A stretch of 64,000 nt of DNA from Xanthostigma xanthostigma (GCA_963575645.1 OY754470.1:47399201-47463200); one strand, 5' to 3'. Shown: positions 22,989 to 35,075, counted from the first letter of the stretch. The notes: generated by a model from the letters alone, not told the origin. Numbers and translations: made by a program.

Positions 22989-23359
22989 TTGTGGCTGTTT
23001 ATTTGGTTTTTTTATAATGACCTCGTATTTGGCAAAAATTATGTGTATTTTTTTATTCATGTCGCCGCGTTTTGTTTTAAGTCATCTATCCAGATATACG
23101 ATATGTCAATGGAAGACGCATCTATTCAAATTCAAAGTTCCATACATATATCACCAGAAATAAGGATTGTTTAACTTTTCCACTACACCGGTTAACTACG
23201 ACACAAAAAAGCTTTAAATAATCTGCATTGAAATTTTTTAATAAGCTTCCCAGTTATTTACAAAGCTTGCCTACGCAAAAATATAAAAACCAAATACAGT
23301 TGCTTATCACTACTAAATGTTATTAGAACATAGAGGAATTTTTTGATTCTCAATTTTAA
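22989..23359 (+). pseudogene. LINE C-terminal remnant with frameshift and stops
   Basis: From 23141 the translation reads HTYITRNKDCLTFPLHRL, then QKSFK, a TAA stop (23219-23221), FFNKLP, a TAG stop (23324-23326), and NIEEFFDSQF before the final TAA at 23357-23359. This is the same jockey/CR1-type tail as 2855-3056. The preceding 60 codons (22989-23140, with FIHVAAFCFK) continue the similarity in another frame, implying a frameshift near 23140. Clearly dead. Confidence 0.7.
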
Positions 23360-23432
23360 TTAAATATATCTTATTGATGACTTCACACTGTATGTACCTA
23401 TATATTTTGTGTGCAAATACATTCTATTCTAT

Positions 23433-23676
23433 TCTATAAGTAACTACTAATATTATAAAGAGGTAAAGTTTGTAAGTTTGGATGTAGGAGGTAATCTCCG
23501 TAACTACGACTCCGATTAAAAAAAAAATTCCACCAATATTTAGAATTGATATTCAGGATGGACACAGGCTATATATTATCGCGGTGAAAAAAAAGCGCTT
23601 TTAGTGGACACCAATTTTGCAACGTAAGTCGACGAAAAAACTGTGGCAAATTCGGGCAATGCCGGGCCGGGCCCGT
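23433..23676 (+). mobile_element. Helitron fragment, family H5
   Basis: The 5' end resembles TCTAT...ACTAATATTATAAAG with a small insertion, followed by AAAGTTTGTAAGTTTGGATG and CCACCAATATTTAGAATTGA. The right side reaches a GCCGGGCCGGGCCCG stretch like a Helitron 3' hairpin, but no CTAG follows. A minus-strand fragment of this family is at 17535-17668. Confidence 0.5.
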
Positions 23677-24223
23677 TTCTGTTTTTTGAAGAACTTATTG
23701 ATATTTTTGAGTTAAAAAAATACTCAAAACGCTCTATTTTTTTGTCATATAAGCCATTTAACGCCGGTCCTGTAGTTGAAACAAATCAAGGAATATTTAT
23801 TGTAACCTTCTAAAATAAAAAAAAGTTTATACCTATATTATGGAAAAATAGTACTAAAAAATATGCGATTATAATTTGGCACGAAAATTGATGATTAAAC
23901 CGAAAACGTTTTTTTTTATTCCGGTTGTGATGTAACTGACTTAAATCGAATTGTAATTAGCTAATGAGAAAATTAAAACAAACAAACAAAAAAAAAGTTA
24001 TTCGACAAAAAATTGACAAGTGCTTTAATATATGGGGTAATTACTTGTACAATTTGTGGCAAAAAGTTTGATTAATTATGATGATGAACCATCCTAGGTT
24101 CCTGGTTAGCGTTATTGCGACCAACCAATAAAAGATAATGGAATTTTTATTTTGACGTTCAATTATCTTGAATCTAACCTTAAAAAATGTAACACCTTTC
24201 AAATAAACGACAGTGACGCTGTA

Positions 24224-24560
24224 GAAACGCTGCACACGAGGCTAGTTTTGCCGCTAAATTTAACTGCTAGTTTTCAAGCGCGGTTTTTACGATGACTTTA
24301 ATGTGTGGCACAGTGTTTGTGGGCGTTTGTTCATGTCGCCCACGTGACAAGATACTGTTTTCTGATTGGTTCTTGGTCAAAACCATCAGACGTACAAGCA
24401 AGATAAATAGTCCCGGCTCTAATCTTGAAATCCATATTTTTGCCACCTCACAGGCGAGCCAGCAGTAACTTTAATTTCATCTTCGTAACACGCACGGCTG
24501 CCAGTCCAAGTCCCAGCAGTGTTTCTAGCGGCAAAATTAGCCTCATGTGCAGCGGCTTTA
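24224..24560. mobile_element. MITE family C, copy 3
   Basis: Ends ACGCTGCACACGAGGC and GCCTCATGTGCAGCGGCTTT are inverted repeats (the right end with one change). The interior shares CACGTGACAAGATAC and CTGATTGGTTCTTG with copies 1 and 2. Confidence 0.75.
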
Positions 24561-25100
24561 AAGCCGTCTGCAAACGAGCCAGCACGAAAGCAATTCAACA
24601 GCGATACGATGTCTCTTCCTTGTCACTTCCTAAAAGGAGTGGAGATAAATAGCGAAACGTAGCATCAATATTGCGGTTTTATTCTGATCCTTATGCGTAG
24701 ACTAAAATAAATGCGCATAACTTTTATGAAAGGAATGAACATAAATATGTGTATAAAGTGTTCTCATATCTGTTATGTTTTTTTGAATCACTAACCCAAT
24801 TAAATTCGGAGAAACCACCAACTGTTTGCAATTAACAGCGTTAAACATATTTTGTCAATATTTGACATAGGTATTGAATGAATCAATATATTTTTATTGT
24901 GTTTTGTTCACAGTATTTTTGCATTACTAAAAGGCCAGTCAACTTAAAAATACTTTATTTATTTATTTTATAGTTTTTAAAATTATAATATAGTACAGTT
25001 TGCATTTTAATCTACCCTACACGCATGTCTAATTAAAATCAAATTTTGACGGCCCGCTATTAAAACAAAATCTGTTCTTTTTGATGTGCAACATCGAATG
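24561..25100. other. Intergenic DNA, no feature seen
   Basis: After a short partial duplication of the MITE C end (about 24562-24585), nothing is recognised. Confidence 0.45.
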
Positions 25101-25365
25101 CAGTGATGTCAAAGGCACGGCTCGCGGGCCGCATCTGGCCCTCAAGCCATCTCAATACGGCTCGCGATCAGAATCTATCCAGTGAGGATTTTAGACACCT
25201 GACATCAATGAGCTTATCAAAAACAAGAGATCTCAAGTGTCTGGATTCTCAAACTCAAGACAATTTACCCTTATCATTACCTTTATATGAAAATTGATTT
25301 AAACTAAATAAAGATTTTAATTTAGTATGTGTTTTAGTTTTTAATTTAGTCTGGCCCGTTAAGTT
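25101..25365. mobile_element. Possible hAT remnant with GC-rich end
   Basis: Begins CAGTGATGTCAAAGGCACGG and continues GCTCGCGGGCCGCATCTGGC, the style of end seen in ZBED-type hAT elements. A weak GGCCCG match lies on the right near 25350. The 64-codon frame inside is not recognisable. Borders uncertain. Confidence 0.35.
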
Positions 25366-25671
25366 TATTTAAAATAATAATAATATAAATGTGTTGTGTT
25401 TATCAATGTTCAAGTTATAAAGGCTTTGTATATCCAAAGGATTTGGAACTGAAAAAGAAGGGAAAAAGGGCGTTTTTCTATAGCTATATACCTGTTGCCA
25501 TCATATATTAAGTTTCTCTTGTGCTCATGTCCATTTCCTTGGTTTATTTTTTATTCACTTTGTTTATTTTGGGAACAGAACCCTATTGCATTTAATTGAA
25601 AAACCGTTCACTAGTTTAAACAAAAAATATGTTGTTGAAAAGCTATTTGCCAACAATTTGTGTCCTTTATT

Positions 25672-26086
25672 CAGTGCCGGATTCCTTGATGCCCTAAACC
25701 TTTTTTTGCCTATGCGGGCCTTCATCTCTAACAGCAGTTTAAAAAAATTGTAATATTATCTGTTTGTCATGTTAAATATATAAAAAATTTGAAAATTTGA
25801 TTATCTATAAAATCGCTCACTTTTATACAGTTAATTGAGAAAAAAGGTACAAAACTTTAAAGTTCAAAAAAAATTGTATTTTTATTTTCAAAAATAAATT
25901 ATTATTTATTTTTAACTTCTATATTTCTAAAGAGTTTTATATCAGTAAATAAAATTTTTGAGAACATGACAAAAAGAAAAAAAAAATTGTTAGCACGGTC
26001 TGGAGAGGTTATGATTTTTGGTGCCCCCTAAAACGTGATGCCCTAAGCAGTTGCTTACTTTGCTTATATAGGTTAATCCGGAACTG
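25672..26086. mobile_element. hAT-type MITE, 415 bp
   Basis: TIRs CAGTGCCGGATT and AATCCGGAACTG (one mismatch) are flanked by 8-bp sequences CCTTTATT and CTTTTGTT, which match at six of eight positions and look like an aged hAT target duplication. GATGCCCTAA occurs inside near both ends. No transposase. Confidence 0.6.
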
Positions 26087-26599
26087 CTTTTGTTCAGAAA
26101 CAATTTTAAATTCACATAATATGTAAGTAATACCTTTCAATGCCACAATGCATATTAACATTGCGATCCGATTTTTTGTTTTTATATTGCAAAAACTATT
26201 TTTATTAATATTATAGTTGGAAAGTTTTTGTGAGTATAATATCTGAATATGCTGACCTTGGCCGAAACATTACAGCTATTTAATGTAGATTGGTTATACA
26301 AAATTTAATAATAACAATTTTAGCATCATACTCGTACGCATTCAAAATCGACTGGATAATAACAAACTTGTTCACATATTTTACTGTAAAGAATAGCTTT
26401 TGGCTAATTATGTTTTCATGTAAACAATGTGTATAGTTAATTGGAAAAATGGTTTCACAAAATGACACTTCCGTTGTATGTGAACTGCCCACGTGATTAT
26501 ATAATTTGTCGCAGCCATTTGACGAATCGCTTGACAGATTGTGAAAATTGAACATATCACTGTAAAAGGTTTCGTTTATGGAAAAATTGTTAGGAAACT

Positions 26600-26863
26600 T
26601 TTTGACGTGATAACGTCTTATAAATTGATGAAACACCAGCTGCACGCACGAAAAAGTGTAACGTTACGAAAAGTGTCACGTTCCGTTTGACCCTGTGCGT
26701 GCAAGCGAGAGCGCAGTATAAGCGATGGAGAAGCACGATCGGCCCAAGTTTGACAGCTACTAAAATTTAGGCTATGTATTATTAAATATGATATTCGAGC
26801 GGAATACGTTATCACGTAAAACTATCGTCCGTAAACTGACTTTACAGACAACCAATTTTTTTT
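26600..26863 (+). repeat. Repeat family F, copy 1
   Basis: Starts TTTTGACGTGATAACGT and contains ACGTTATCACGTAAAA near the right (about 26804-26820), an inverted version of the start. It then continues through CTATCGTCCGTAAAC to ACAGACAACCAATTTTT. Copies: 57716-58152 (plus) and 58415-59085 (minus). The interior carries GTAACGTTACG-type and GCACGCACGAAAAAG motifs. Noncoding. Confidence 0.75.
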
Positions 26864-27901
26864 ATAAAGAATTTAATGATCTTCAACTTTTGCTCGACAC
26901 ATTTTTTACCTAATCCCAGCCGTTTTTAAGTTACTTTAAAAAAATCGTTGAGTCCAAATTTTCTTCAAAATTTCACTTTATAAATGCGTTTTTCCGAACT
27001 AGTATTTGGCTAAATATGTATCACAATGGTCTAGTATAATATTGGTAATTTTATAAAATGTTTGGACAATTCATGAAACACTAAAATATACCTATATTTT
27101 TTCGAAAACATTTTTTTTTTCAACTTATAACCTAATTGAAAAAAATCAACGATGATTTTTAGAATAATTGACCTCTTTTTTTGGTACTTTACTATAATAA
27201 TATTGATTAAGTACCAAAACGCAAATAAAGTTCAGTTACAATTTCACTTTACGGATTATCTTGTATGCCCTTTGGAAGGTAGATATTATATATATAGATA
27301 ATCGTTATTTACATAGTAAAACAGATAAAATAATCAAGTTTTATTATACAAAAAATGTACAATCAAGTTTAGACATTAATATTACTATTTAATAGATCCA
27401 ATATCAGATGAATAATTTTATTATTATATGATGTAAATATACGATTACATAAATTAAACATTTTAAAATACCAAAATGCAACAAGACACTGATCTTTTTC
27501 AATTAATAAATAAATGTTTCTTAAGTTAACCAACCGTCTTAAGGAATTGTTTTTCTATTTATCCTGCAATGGATACGTGGATTACTATTATACCAAGATC
27601 CCAGACCCGCCAGACCTACGTAATTTCAGTATTGCTAAGATTTTTACAGTAAACGTACAAATACACTATATTGTCGGCAGGGTTTGGCACTGCGACCTGA
27701 GTTTTTTTCGTTTTTCAGTTAGGATTATCTCGAGTTTAAACCTAAGGCCAGTATATATATTATGTATAAATTTTCAATAATTAATCGAAAATCCAACAGT
27801 ACTTGGATTAGCACTTGGAAACTGGGAGTTTGTAATGGAGGCGCCATGGAAACTCCATCGGAGAATCTCGTTAGAGATTCTCTTCTGTGCTAAATGCCGA
27901 C
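26864..27901. other. AT-rich, no feature seen
   Basis: An 88-codon plus-strand frame (27514-27780) has no recognisable domain. Treated as noncoding. Confidence 0.45.
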
Positions 27902-28068
27902 GAATTGAAATCCAACCTCGAAATTCTGTGCTTATAAAAGCTACAAGAGCAACTGCAAAAAAAGTGCACAGACGCGAAGGAGTTATGCGAACGCCGTCTT
28001 TGCATTTTTTTTTGCTGTTGCTCTTGTAGCTTTTAAAAGCACAGAATTTCGAGGTTGGATTTCAATTC
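27902..28068. repeat. Long hairpin (about 66-bp arms) with a third partial arm
   Basis: Arms 27902-27966 and 28001-28068 pair over ATTGAAATCCAACCTCGAAA, TTCTGTGCTT and GCTACAAGAGCAAC, with a GC-richer 34-bp loop. A third copy of the outer part (AGGCACAGAATTTCGAG) follows at 28106-28148. The transcript would fold into a strong hairpin. Confidence 0.8.
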
Positions 28069-28148
28069 CTTGTCTGCCTTGAAATTCATGTTTTTTCGAT
28101 GTCTTAGGCACAGAATTTCGAGCTTGATTTCAATTTCTTGTCTGCCTA

Positions 28149-29029
28149 GATTTTTTTTTTAAGTTCTAATCTTGAGATCCAGTCGCCTCAAGTTTTTGAA
28201 TTTAGCACAGAACGAAGTTTTTACTTCTCCGAAGTTTTTTTTTAAGATATAAATTACAGAAAAGAGCATTAATAGAGATGAAGCAAGACCTAAATTGGCC
28301 ATTTTGTCGTCTTTATGTTATGCTGGGGAGAGGACGAAGTACGTTTTTATGAAATCTAAAATTCAGTGCACGAACTTTTATAAAAAATAAACAAATCCTT
28401 CAAGAGTAAATTTAAACTATAAAACAATTAACTGCAATAAAGTAATTATATAAATTATCTACAAAGTGGTTTTTGTTTTAATTAAAATATGTTTAAAACT
28501 AGACAAAAAAAAACCATTATAAATCGGAGTTAATGTAGTTACATTAATAAAATAATAAGTAATTATTATGCAGTGTTTTAAAACTTTTTTTATACGGAAT
28601 AATCAAGCGCAAGTTGTTTTTTTTTTTAAATTAATGGGATATCAACATTTAGCATTTTTTTGTTATTACAAAATATGTTACTTTTAATTTTGCGGATCTT
28701 ATTTAAAAGAAAAAAATGTACATATTATTATGTAATTTATGTGTTGTACTGCCAACAAAATAAAAAAAAATGGACAGGTTTTGTGAAACAATTTCTCAAG
28801 GCATTCGCTCTCCCCGTGTCTCGATTCCTGACAGATTATCGTTGTTTTATTACATTTTCTTTGACATTAAAACAATTGATAATTAATTAATTGTTTTATT
28901 GCATGGCAATTCAAATTTAATTACTTTATATGATGACCTGTGTAATCTATGACCGCTAATTGAAACTCTAAATTAATATACAGAGAGAAACAAAGATAAA
29001 TCGACGTTACAACATAAATACGAAAAAAA
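28149..29029. other. AT-rich, no feature seen
   Basis: No gene, RNA or element border recognised. Confidence 0.5.
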
Positions 29030-29235
29030 AAAATAAGTTCAAAAACTAAAATCCGACTATTGAAAAGTCTGAAACAAGAAAATATTCTCATCTGAGGATA
29101 GCCGTGGTCATATGCCACCTACCCTAACAAAACACTACATTTTAATAGTAGTAAGCAAAGTTCATCACGCTATACATCTAGAGGGGCCTCATAATATATA
29201 CGACCACGGTTATCCTCAGATGAGAATATTTTCTT

Positions 29236-29841
29236 TAGAGATGCATCGATACGCCTTTTTGCCGATACGATACCGATACCGATACTCTTATCAAAATATC
29301 GGCGATACCGATACCGATACGTTTATTGTGAATTCAAAAATGAAGGTATAATAAATAAATCACAAGTCAAATTTTCTTTTATTAATATAAAAAGTAGAGA
29401 CATAGGTTAATATTAGATAATTAAAAATTTTAGTAATTAAAATTAACATTGATAAGATTTTTGTTTAAAAAACAAAGTAATCTTAAGTTTTGCGGAGGAT
29501 ACGATTTCGCAAGTATGCTTGAATAAGACCTGCGCTGGAAAATAGTCTCTCAGATGCGACAGAACTCATTTGGAAACTAAAGTTTCCCCGAGCATTGTTC
29601 GTGCCTCGTATGCAACGAAACAGACGCGAGGCCAAAGCGGGCGGGAGAAACAAGACACTCACAAGCGCGGGGTTTCCCCGAGCATAGTTCGTGCCTCGTT
29701 TGCAACGAAAAAGACGAGACAACACGCTCGTTTACACTACATTTTTAAATTAATTTAAATAATAGTATCGTTGAATCGGTCATAAAAATATCGTCGATAC
29801 CGATATATCGGCTAACCCGAAGTATCGCCGATATATCAACT
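29236..29841 (-). mobile_element. hAT element remnant with CGATACC subterminal repeats
   Basis: The left end reads TAGAGATGCATCGATACG, a TAGAG-type hAT end. Both subterminal regions are crowded with CGATACCGATA and complementary motifs, likely transposase-binding repeats. Inside are a hAT transposase C-terminal remnant and two direct copies of a 38-bp unit (TTTCCCCGAGCAT.GTTCGTG...) at about 29583 and 29671. The right end is degraded, with no matching TAGAG. Confidence 0.65.
29483..29581 (-). pseudogene. hAT transposase C-terminal (dimerisation) remnant
   Basis: The last ~30 residues of this minus-strand frame read SSVASERLFSSAG followed by LRNRILRKT, matching the C-terminal dimerisation motif of hAT transposases (pattern SSxxSERxFSxAG...RNRLxPxx). 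The upstream residues come from duplicated noncoding repeats. The catalytic core is absent. Confidence 0.75.
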
Positions 29842-30260
29842 TTTCAATAGTTGGGTTTTAGTTTTTGAACTTATTTTTTATTTGTTTTTCAATTTCCTCC
29901 CCTCTGGGATCAAAATTCAAAAATAAATGTAGCCTATATTACCCGGGCCATAATAACGAATCGATTGACACCTTATTTATCAAAATCGGACGAATAGTTT
30001 AGGAGCTCCGTAAATACAAACATACATAGACTGCTAAACGCATTACCCTTCCTTTTGGCTTCGCTGTAGACGGGTAAAAAGTCAAATTCTTTTGTTCCAT
30101 TCTGTTTAATAGACGTTGCAATAAAAATAGAATACCTATGTCGCAAGAATGTAATAAAAATGTACTAAGATTTTTTGCCTGCTCAGTGATGCATTCTATA
30201 AAAAATACAAAGTGTATAAAAATAACGAATACAAAACTTGTGAATATTACAAAGTGCACA

Positions 30261-31321
30261 TACGGGGTTTCATGAAAATAACAAATCCCATGATAAAAGC
30301 AATAATGTTACGCTTTCGTATTACACATAACCGGAGTTGGCTGTGCTAACTCACAGCATGAGCATGTATTAGTTATTGGCGTAACTAGTAGTCTAAGACC
30401 TAAGTCATTCATCGCGCTGACAGGTCATGACTTAGCCTACAAGTTACGCCCATAATTTTATTCAACAATTGCGCGTTATTCATGTTTTATTTATTGTTAT
30501 TAATGAGATGTTGTAAATATCTATTTATTTCGTTATAAAAAAAACTGTCAATACTAACAGCACGATTCAATGTTTTGGTTTGAGGTTAGCCGGTTATGAA
30601 TAAACTCCATGTCGAAAACATTCGGCCTCTCAATTTTAGCCTCAATGGGTAACAACGGAGTTGTTGTTACCGACTATTTCGTTACGACTCAGAAAATAGT
30701 TACGTTTATTTTCATTACTCCACAATGGCCGAGCTAGTAGGAATCTTCATTGAGTTATGACAAGTAATTGTCACCAGTCGGTAAATGGCTATTTAGGGTT
30801 CGGTTTTTAGGCATGATAAAACATGAATAACGCGCATGAGTTGAATAAAATAACATAATTATGTGCCCTGATACTGTGCTCTGAATGCTACGAATTTGCC
30901 CGGATTTGTAGATTGCCTATTTAAGATAAACTTTCTTCTAGAATAATAATCATATTTTCGGCGGAGATTATTTTTAATTTATTATTAATTATGATAGGTT
31001 CTATAAAATAAATAACTAACTCATTAATAAATAATTATAAAAAAAATTTAATTACTTCTTATAATAAAAAAAAATCATATTAATAGAAGAGGTCCGCGTC
31101 TGCATTGCAAACGTAGCTTCGCTTCTTCCACCGACCAATAACCTTGATTCCACTACGGCCAAGCGGAATATGCATAAGTGGCGGGGAAATAGATCTTAGT
31201 GACGGGTCAAGCAATAAAAAAAATAAAATTAAATCCACTAAAAATATACAAACATAATACAATATATACACGAAAAAATTTATATTAGAGATGGGATTTG
31301 TTATTTTCATGAGACCCTGTA
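30261..31321. mobile_element. 1.06-kb element with 31-bp TIRs
   Basis: TIRs 30261-30291 and 31291-31321 match at 29 of 31 positions (core CATGAAAATAACAAATCCC). The element may begin at CGGGG/CAGGG with TA on each flank. No transposase; a 400-bp second inverted-repeat element is nested inside (30452-30851). Confidence 0.75.
30452..30851. mobile_element. Nested inverted-repeat MITE, 400 bp
   Basis: Ends 30452-30490 and 30816-30851 are inverted repeats over GCGTTATTCATGTTTTAT and ATTTTATTCAAC. It lies wholly inside the 1.06-kb TIR element, so it is the later insertion. Confidence 0.7.
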
Positions 31322-31803
31322 TGCTATAATTGTACGTAATTTGAAATCAGTGTACTGTTCATAGTTCTGGAGTTTTTTATTGTTTCCCAACAAAAAAAGA
31401 AGTTTCCATAAATAATAGAAACAAGTTGCACAAAAAAATAAATTATGGATTATAATCGTGCAATTATTATAATAATTGTCATTATTCATTAAGTGTATGC
31501 AGAAATCCTCCAGGTCAACACCTGTTGACTAAATAAAATCTTTCCGTGACGAATACGAAAATATCTACGGGGATTTTTATTTTTGCAATATTCTTAATTA
31601 CAATGTCCAAATTTCGCAATTGTAGGGGCACTTAGTTTTTTACTGTAGATTGAAAATGCGCGTTAATTTGAGATACTAAATGATTCGTTGAACTGCAATA
31701 ATTAGTTTATAAGTAATTAATACTTTAGAAATAATGTTATCACAGACACTATTGACTTGTATTCCATATATCCATATAGGATTTCGAGCTCTTTTGCTTG
31801 TTT
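31322..31803. other. AT-rich, no feature seen
   Basis: Nothing recognised. Confidence 0.5.
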
Positions 31804-32373
31804 GAAGTCTTACAGGCAGCTTTGCACGCTACGCTGCTGGATTTGACGTCACTGATTGGTCCGCTGCTCGCTACCTTGCTATATTCAAATGATACGTTCA
31901 GTGCTATTTTTCTTGCAGCGCTGCCTGTCAGTTTGAGAATTTGACCAATTATGGAGTCGTATTTTATTACGTGATATCGTCTGTTATTCGTTAAATATGG
32001 TGTTGTTTGAAAAAAGTTTCAAATGAAAAGCGAAGGGGCAAAAGTTGTAAAATGAAAATATAAATGGACTCGATAAGAAATAAGTTTTCGCTTTGATTTT
32101 TCTCTTCTCACCCGAAGCCTTTAAATCATTATTAAAGTTATAGTAGTAATTCGTCTATGACGAATTATTTCTTGCATAACGATTACGTCCATATTTAAAT
32201 TTTAAATATAACTGTCAACTTAGCAAAACAACGAGCAAACAAGCAAGCTGCAGGTGAAGCGAAACTAGCAGCGCTCCGTACCAACCACCAAGCACGACAC
32301 TATTTATAGCAGCCTGCAAGATTTCAAGCAAGCAAGCGAGCTCGAAATCCAGCATCGTATGAAGGGACCTTTG
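31804..32373. mobile_element. Distant MITE family C member
   Basis: The ends share GCTGCTGGATTT in inverted orientation (about 31832 and 32346). Interior GATTGGTCCGCTGCTCGC and AGCAAGCAAGCGAGCTCG resemble family C without full-length alignment. Borders approximate. Confidence 0.45.
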
Positions 32374-32704
32374 TTGTGATTCCATGCATTTAAAGTAATT
32401 GTTGTAATACAATGTTTTCGTCGCGTTCAAGTTTTCCTTAGTTTTAATTGTTTGCATGTATTTACATACATGATTAAATTAAATTAATAAATTAGACCAT
32501 ATTCAAATCTTACAATAAAGCCTTACCTTATGCTATTTATAGACTGTTTAATATTTTACATAAAAAAAACTTGTTTGTACCAAAAAATAAGTCATCATGT
32601 TTTTTTATTATTACAAAATAAAATTTACTTTAAAAAAACTAAAAAAAAACATGTTTTTATAACAAATTGGACTATGAAGTAATAGTAGGTATATTAAAGT
32701 ATAA

Positions 32705-32804
32705 GTGGATAAAAAGGTCTTTAAAACACGCGTGATTTTTCGAGCACGACGGCGCAGTCGGAGTGCTCGAAATAGAGCAAGTGTTTTAAAGGCCAGTTAT
32801 CCAC
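32705..32804. repeat. 100-nt nested double hairpin
   Basis: The outer arms GTGGATAAAAAGGTCTTTAA (32705 onwards) pair with TTAAAGGCCAGTTATCCAC (ending 32804). An inner stem TCGAGCAC/GTGCTCGA (32740-32747, 32763-32770) closes a GC-rich loop. It abuts the 32819-33215 inverted-repeat element and may be its subterminal part. Confidence 0.7.
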
Positions 32805-32818
32805 GAATACTTTACGCT

Positions 32819-33215
32819 ATTTTTTTTTATTGGTGCACTTTAAAATCATAAATTAATACTGGTATTATTACTACAAAAAAATGGAAATAAAAACTAATAA
32901 TATAAAATGGTTGAATTCGTGATGTGACATCAGTATACCTTTCGTTGTCATGGAAATGAGAAAAACAGAAATTAATTTGCAATTTGTCATAAAAGATTAA
33001 TTTATTGTTTAATAATGTTTGAATAAAGGTTTTGCATTTGTTAGTAATATTTTATTTGACGTTACACCCTACTCCTGTCAAATCAATAATCAAAAAATTC
33101 TCGAATTGTTGATGTTGCCATGGTAACTTTAAAAAACGCGCGTGTTTGAAAGTTGGATTTAAACACGCTGAGGCGTGCTTTAAATAAGTAAAATAGGGCA
33201 CCAATAAAAAAAAAT
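32819..33215. mobile_element. Inverted-repeat element, about 400 bp
   Basis: ATTTTTTTTTATTGGTGC (32819-32836) is exactly inverted at 33198-33215. Both flanking sides carry AAACACGC-type motifs, so the true element may extend outward to about 32690. No coding. Confidence 0.55.
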
Positions 33216-34312
33216 ATTTTTTTAATATTATAATATAAGATTTTGTTAAAAAAACAAAGATAGGATGTCTCCTAACTCGATATAATTTAATTTTTAATAA
33301 ACTTAAAATGAGAATAGCTTATTAAAAAAAGTGAATTACCTACATCTAGTTGGGCGACATTCTATCGCTGTTGAACAAAATCTTTATATTAACAATTACT
33401 GGAATTTGTTAAAACAACGATTTATTATTACTCCACATTATTTCAGGGTGAGTTGTCTATAGAACATAGTTTTTCTTCATACCTCGATCGAAAGTACATA
33501 CTTTCGGCATTAATTGTTAGGCAGAAAGTCTAACATTGACGCATTGATGGGATTACACGCACTAATGCGGGAAGTACGTTCGGGCGGCAGTAAAGAGAAA
33601 ATAACCTATCAACTGTTGTATAGATATAGTTTCCATAGCAGCCCTATTATATTTTAGCTAATAGTCGTGAACAGCTATATTCGTGTTTTTACGTATAATC
33701 TCAAAGCTACTTGCTGGAAATTTATCTGTGTTTTTATATAATTAATAAATAATTAGTTATTAAATAATGTATTTAATAAGCGTATTTACGACCGAGATAC
33801 GAAGAACAATACTATACACCATACTGGCCGAACGTTTGACCTCGGACATCATGGGCCATGGCACGCATGCCAAATATCGAACTTTCGGCCCTTGTGGTGT
33901 AATATACTATTTGTAAAGTACGGTAATCGGAAAATTGTTTCTTTTTACTCACCAGAACTGTTCGCTGCTCGTACAGTATACGATAAATCTTGAAATTCAA
34001 TTTCGAGGTTAGGTCTTTTAGCTAAGCTGCTCTTACGGGCCCTTTGAGGGATATCGGGAATTTTCAACGTGTCCATTCTTGAATTAGTTTACTAACTTCA
34101 GAAAGTTCCACAATTTGAAGACTTCATACGATTTTTAGAATACGGCGAATGATTTTCCGAACACTGTCTTAACTTTCCTGAAAAGTAAAAAAATAAACAT
34201 TAGGTAATAATATAGTATTAATAAAACAGATATAGCTATTGTTGGCTACAATTATTAAGAAACACCCCTTGTTACATCGCTCTATTAAAAAAAATATATT
34301 TTTCAAACATTT
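33216..34312. other. Intergenic DNA, no feature seen
   Basis: Mostly AT-rich. A GC-richer stretch (33480-33900) has short inverted motifs but nothing recognisable. Confidence 0.45.
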
Positions 34313-34567
34313 TAATAAATAAAATTATCGACCAATTTTTCAGACAATATATTAACAAACAATATAAAATTAATACATTAACGTTTCAATCCGGATTTGG
34401 ACCTTCTTCAGAACGGATCTAAAAAATATAAAAATATTAATTATTTTTATATATTTTTTAGATCAGTTCTGAAGAAGGTCCAAATCCGGATTGAAACGTT
34501 AATGTATTAATTTTATATTGTTTGTTAATATATTGTCTGAAAAATTGGTCGATAATTTTATTTATTG
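34313..34567. mobile_element. Foldback element with hammerhead-like arms, copy 2
   Basis: Arms of about 125 bp are nearly perfect inverted repeats with almost no loop. Each carries CTGAAGAAGGTCC...GGATTGAAACGTT (34469-34500 on plus, 34380-34410 on minus). Stem II here is GGTCC/GGATT with two G-T pairs. The right flank CAGACGTTAATCAAAGATTT (from about 34582) is the intact version of the site hit by the TTAA element at 6761. Confidence 0.7.
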
Positions 34568-35075
34568 AAGAGTTCTAATCAGACGTTAATCAAAGATTTG
34601 AATTTTTCAAACATTGTCCCTGTCGGGATCTTTCCACTATCGCGGTGGACTGAGTTTCCTTATTATCTTTTAAATATTTTGCGAGTCCAATTTGTAAAGA
34701 TCATAGTGGGAAGTTTGTCGTGTGGATCTTAAGGTCGCACTAGTAGAGTCGTAATATACGACCCACCTCACGACTTGTTTATATTACATATTTGAATAAT
34801 ATTTAGTCCAAAATAAGTCACTATGACGCGACAGTGGAAGAAATGTGTCATTGATGAATAATTCGTTCAACATGAATAATTCCTTCGAGCACGCCGTGAG
34901 CGAAGGACATCTTTTATTGGAGATTGGTTTTTCCGTGGAATACATTTTTTATTAATGAATGTATTTACTTTATGGATAAACATTTCTCTGGGATAATATT
35001 CGGAAACCTCGACCTAGTACCTACGTGTATTCTCTTTGCGTAATTTTACAAGATATAGTTATTTTTATGAATATA
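34568..35075. other. Intergenic DNA, no further feature
   Basis: Beyond the conserved flank of the foldback (to about 34600), nothing recognised. Confidence 0.45.

Larger units (their letters stand above)
29030..30078. repeat. Dispersed repeat family D, copy 2, split by a hAT element
   Basis: Left arm 29030-29117, right arm 29200-29235 continuing at 29842-29878, then the conserved right flank to 30078. The interruption is the hAT remnant at 29236-29841. Compared with copy 1 the arms are closer to perfect and include GAGGATAGCCGTGGTC. Confidence 0.75.

Noticed and set aside
26280-26645. 121-codon minus-strand frame
   Set aside because: Its start lies in the terminal region of repeat family F (26600) and the rest has no recognisable domain; other family copies do not conserve it.
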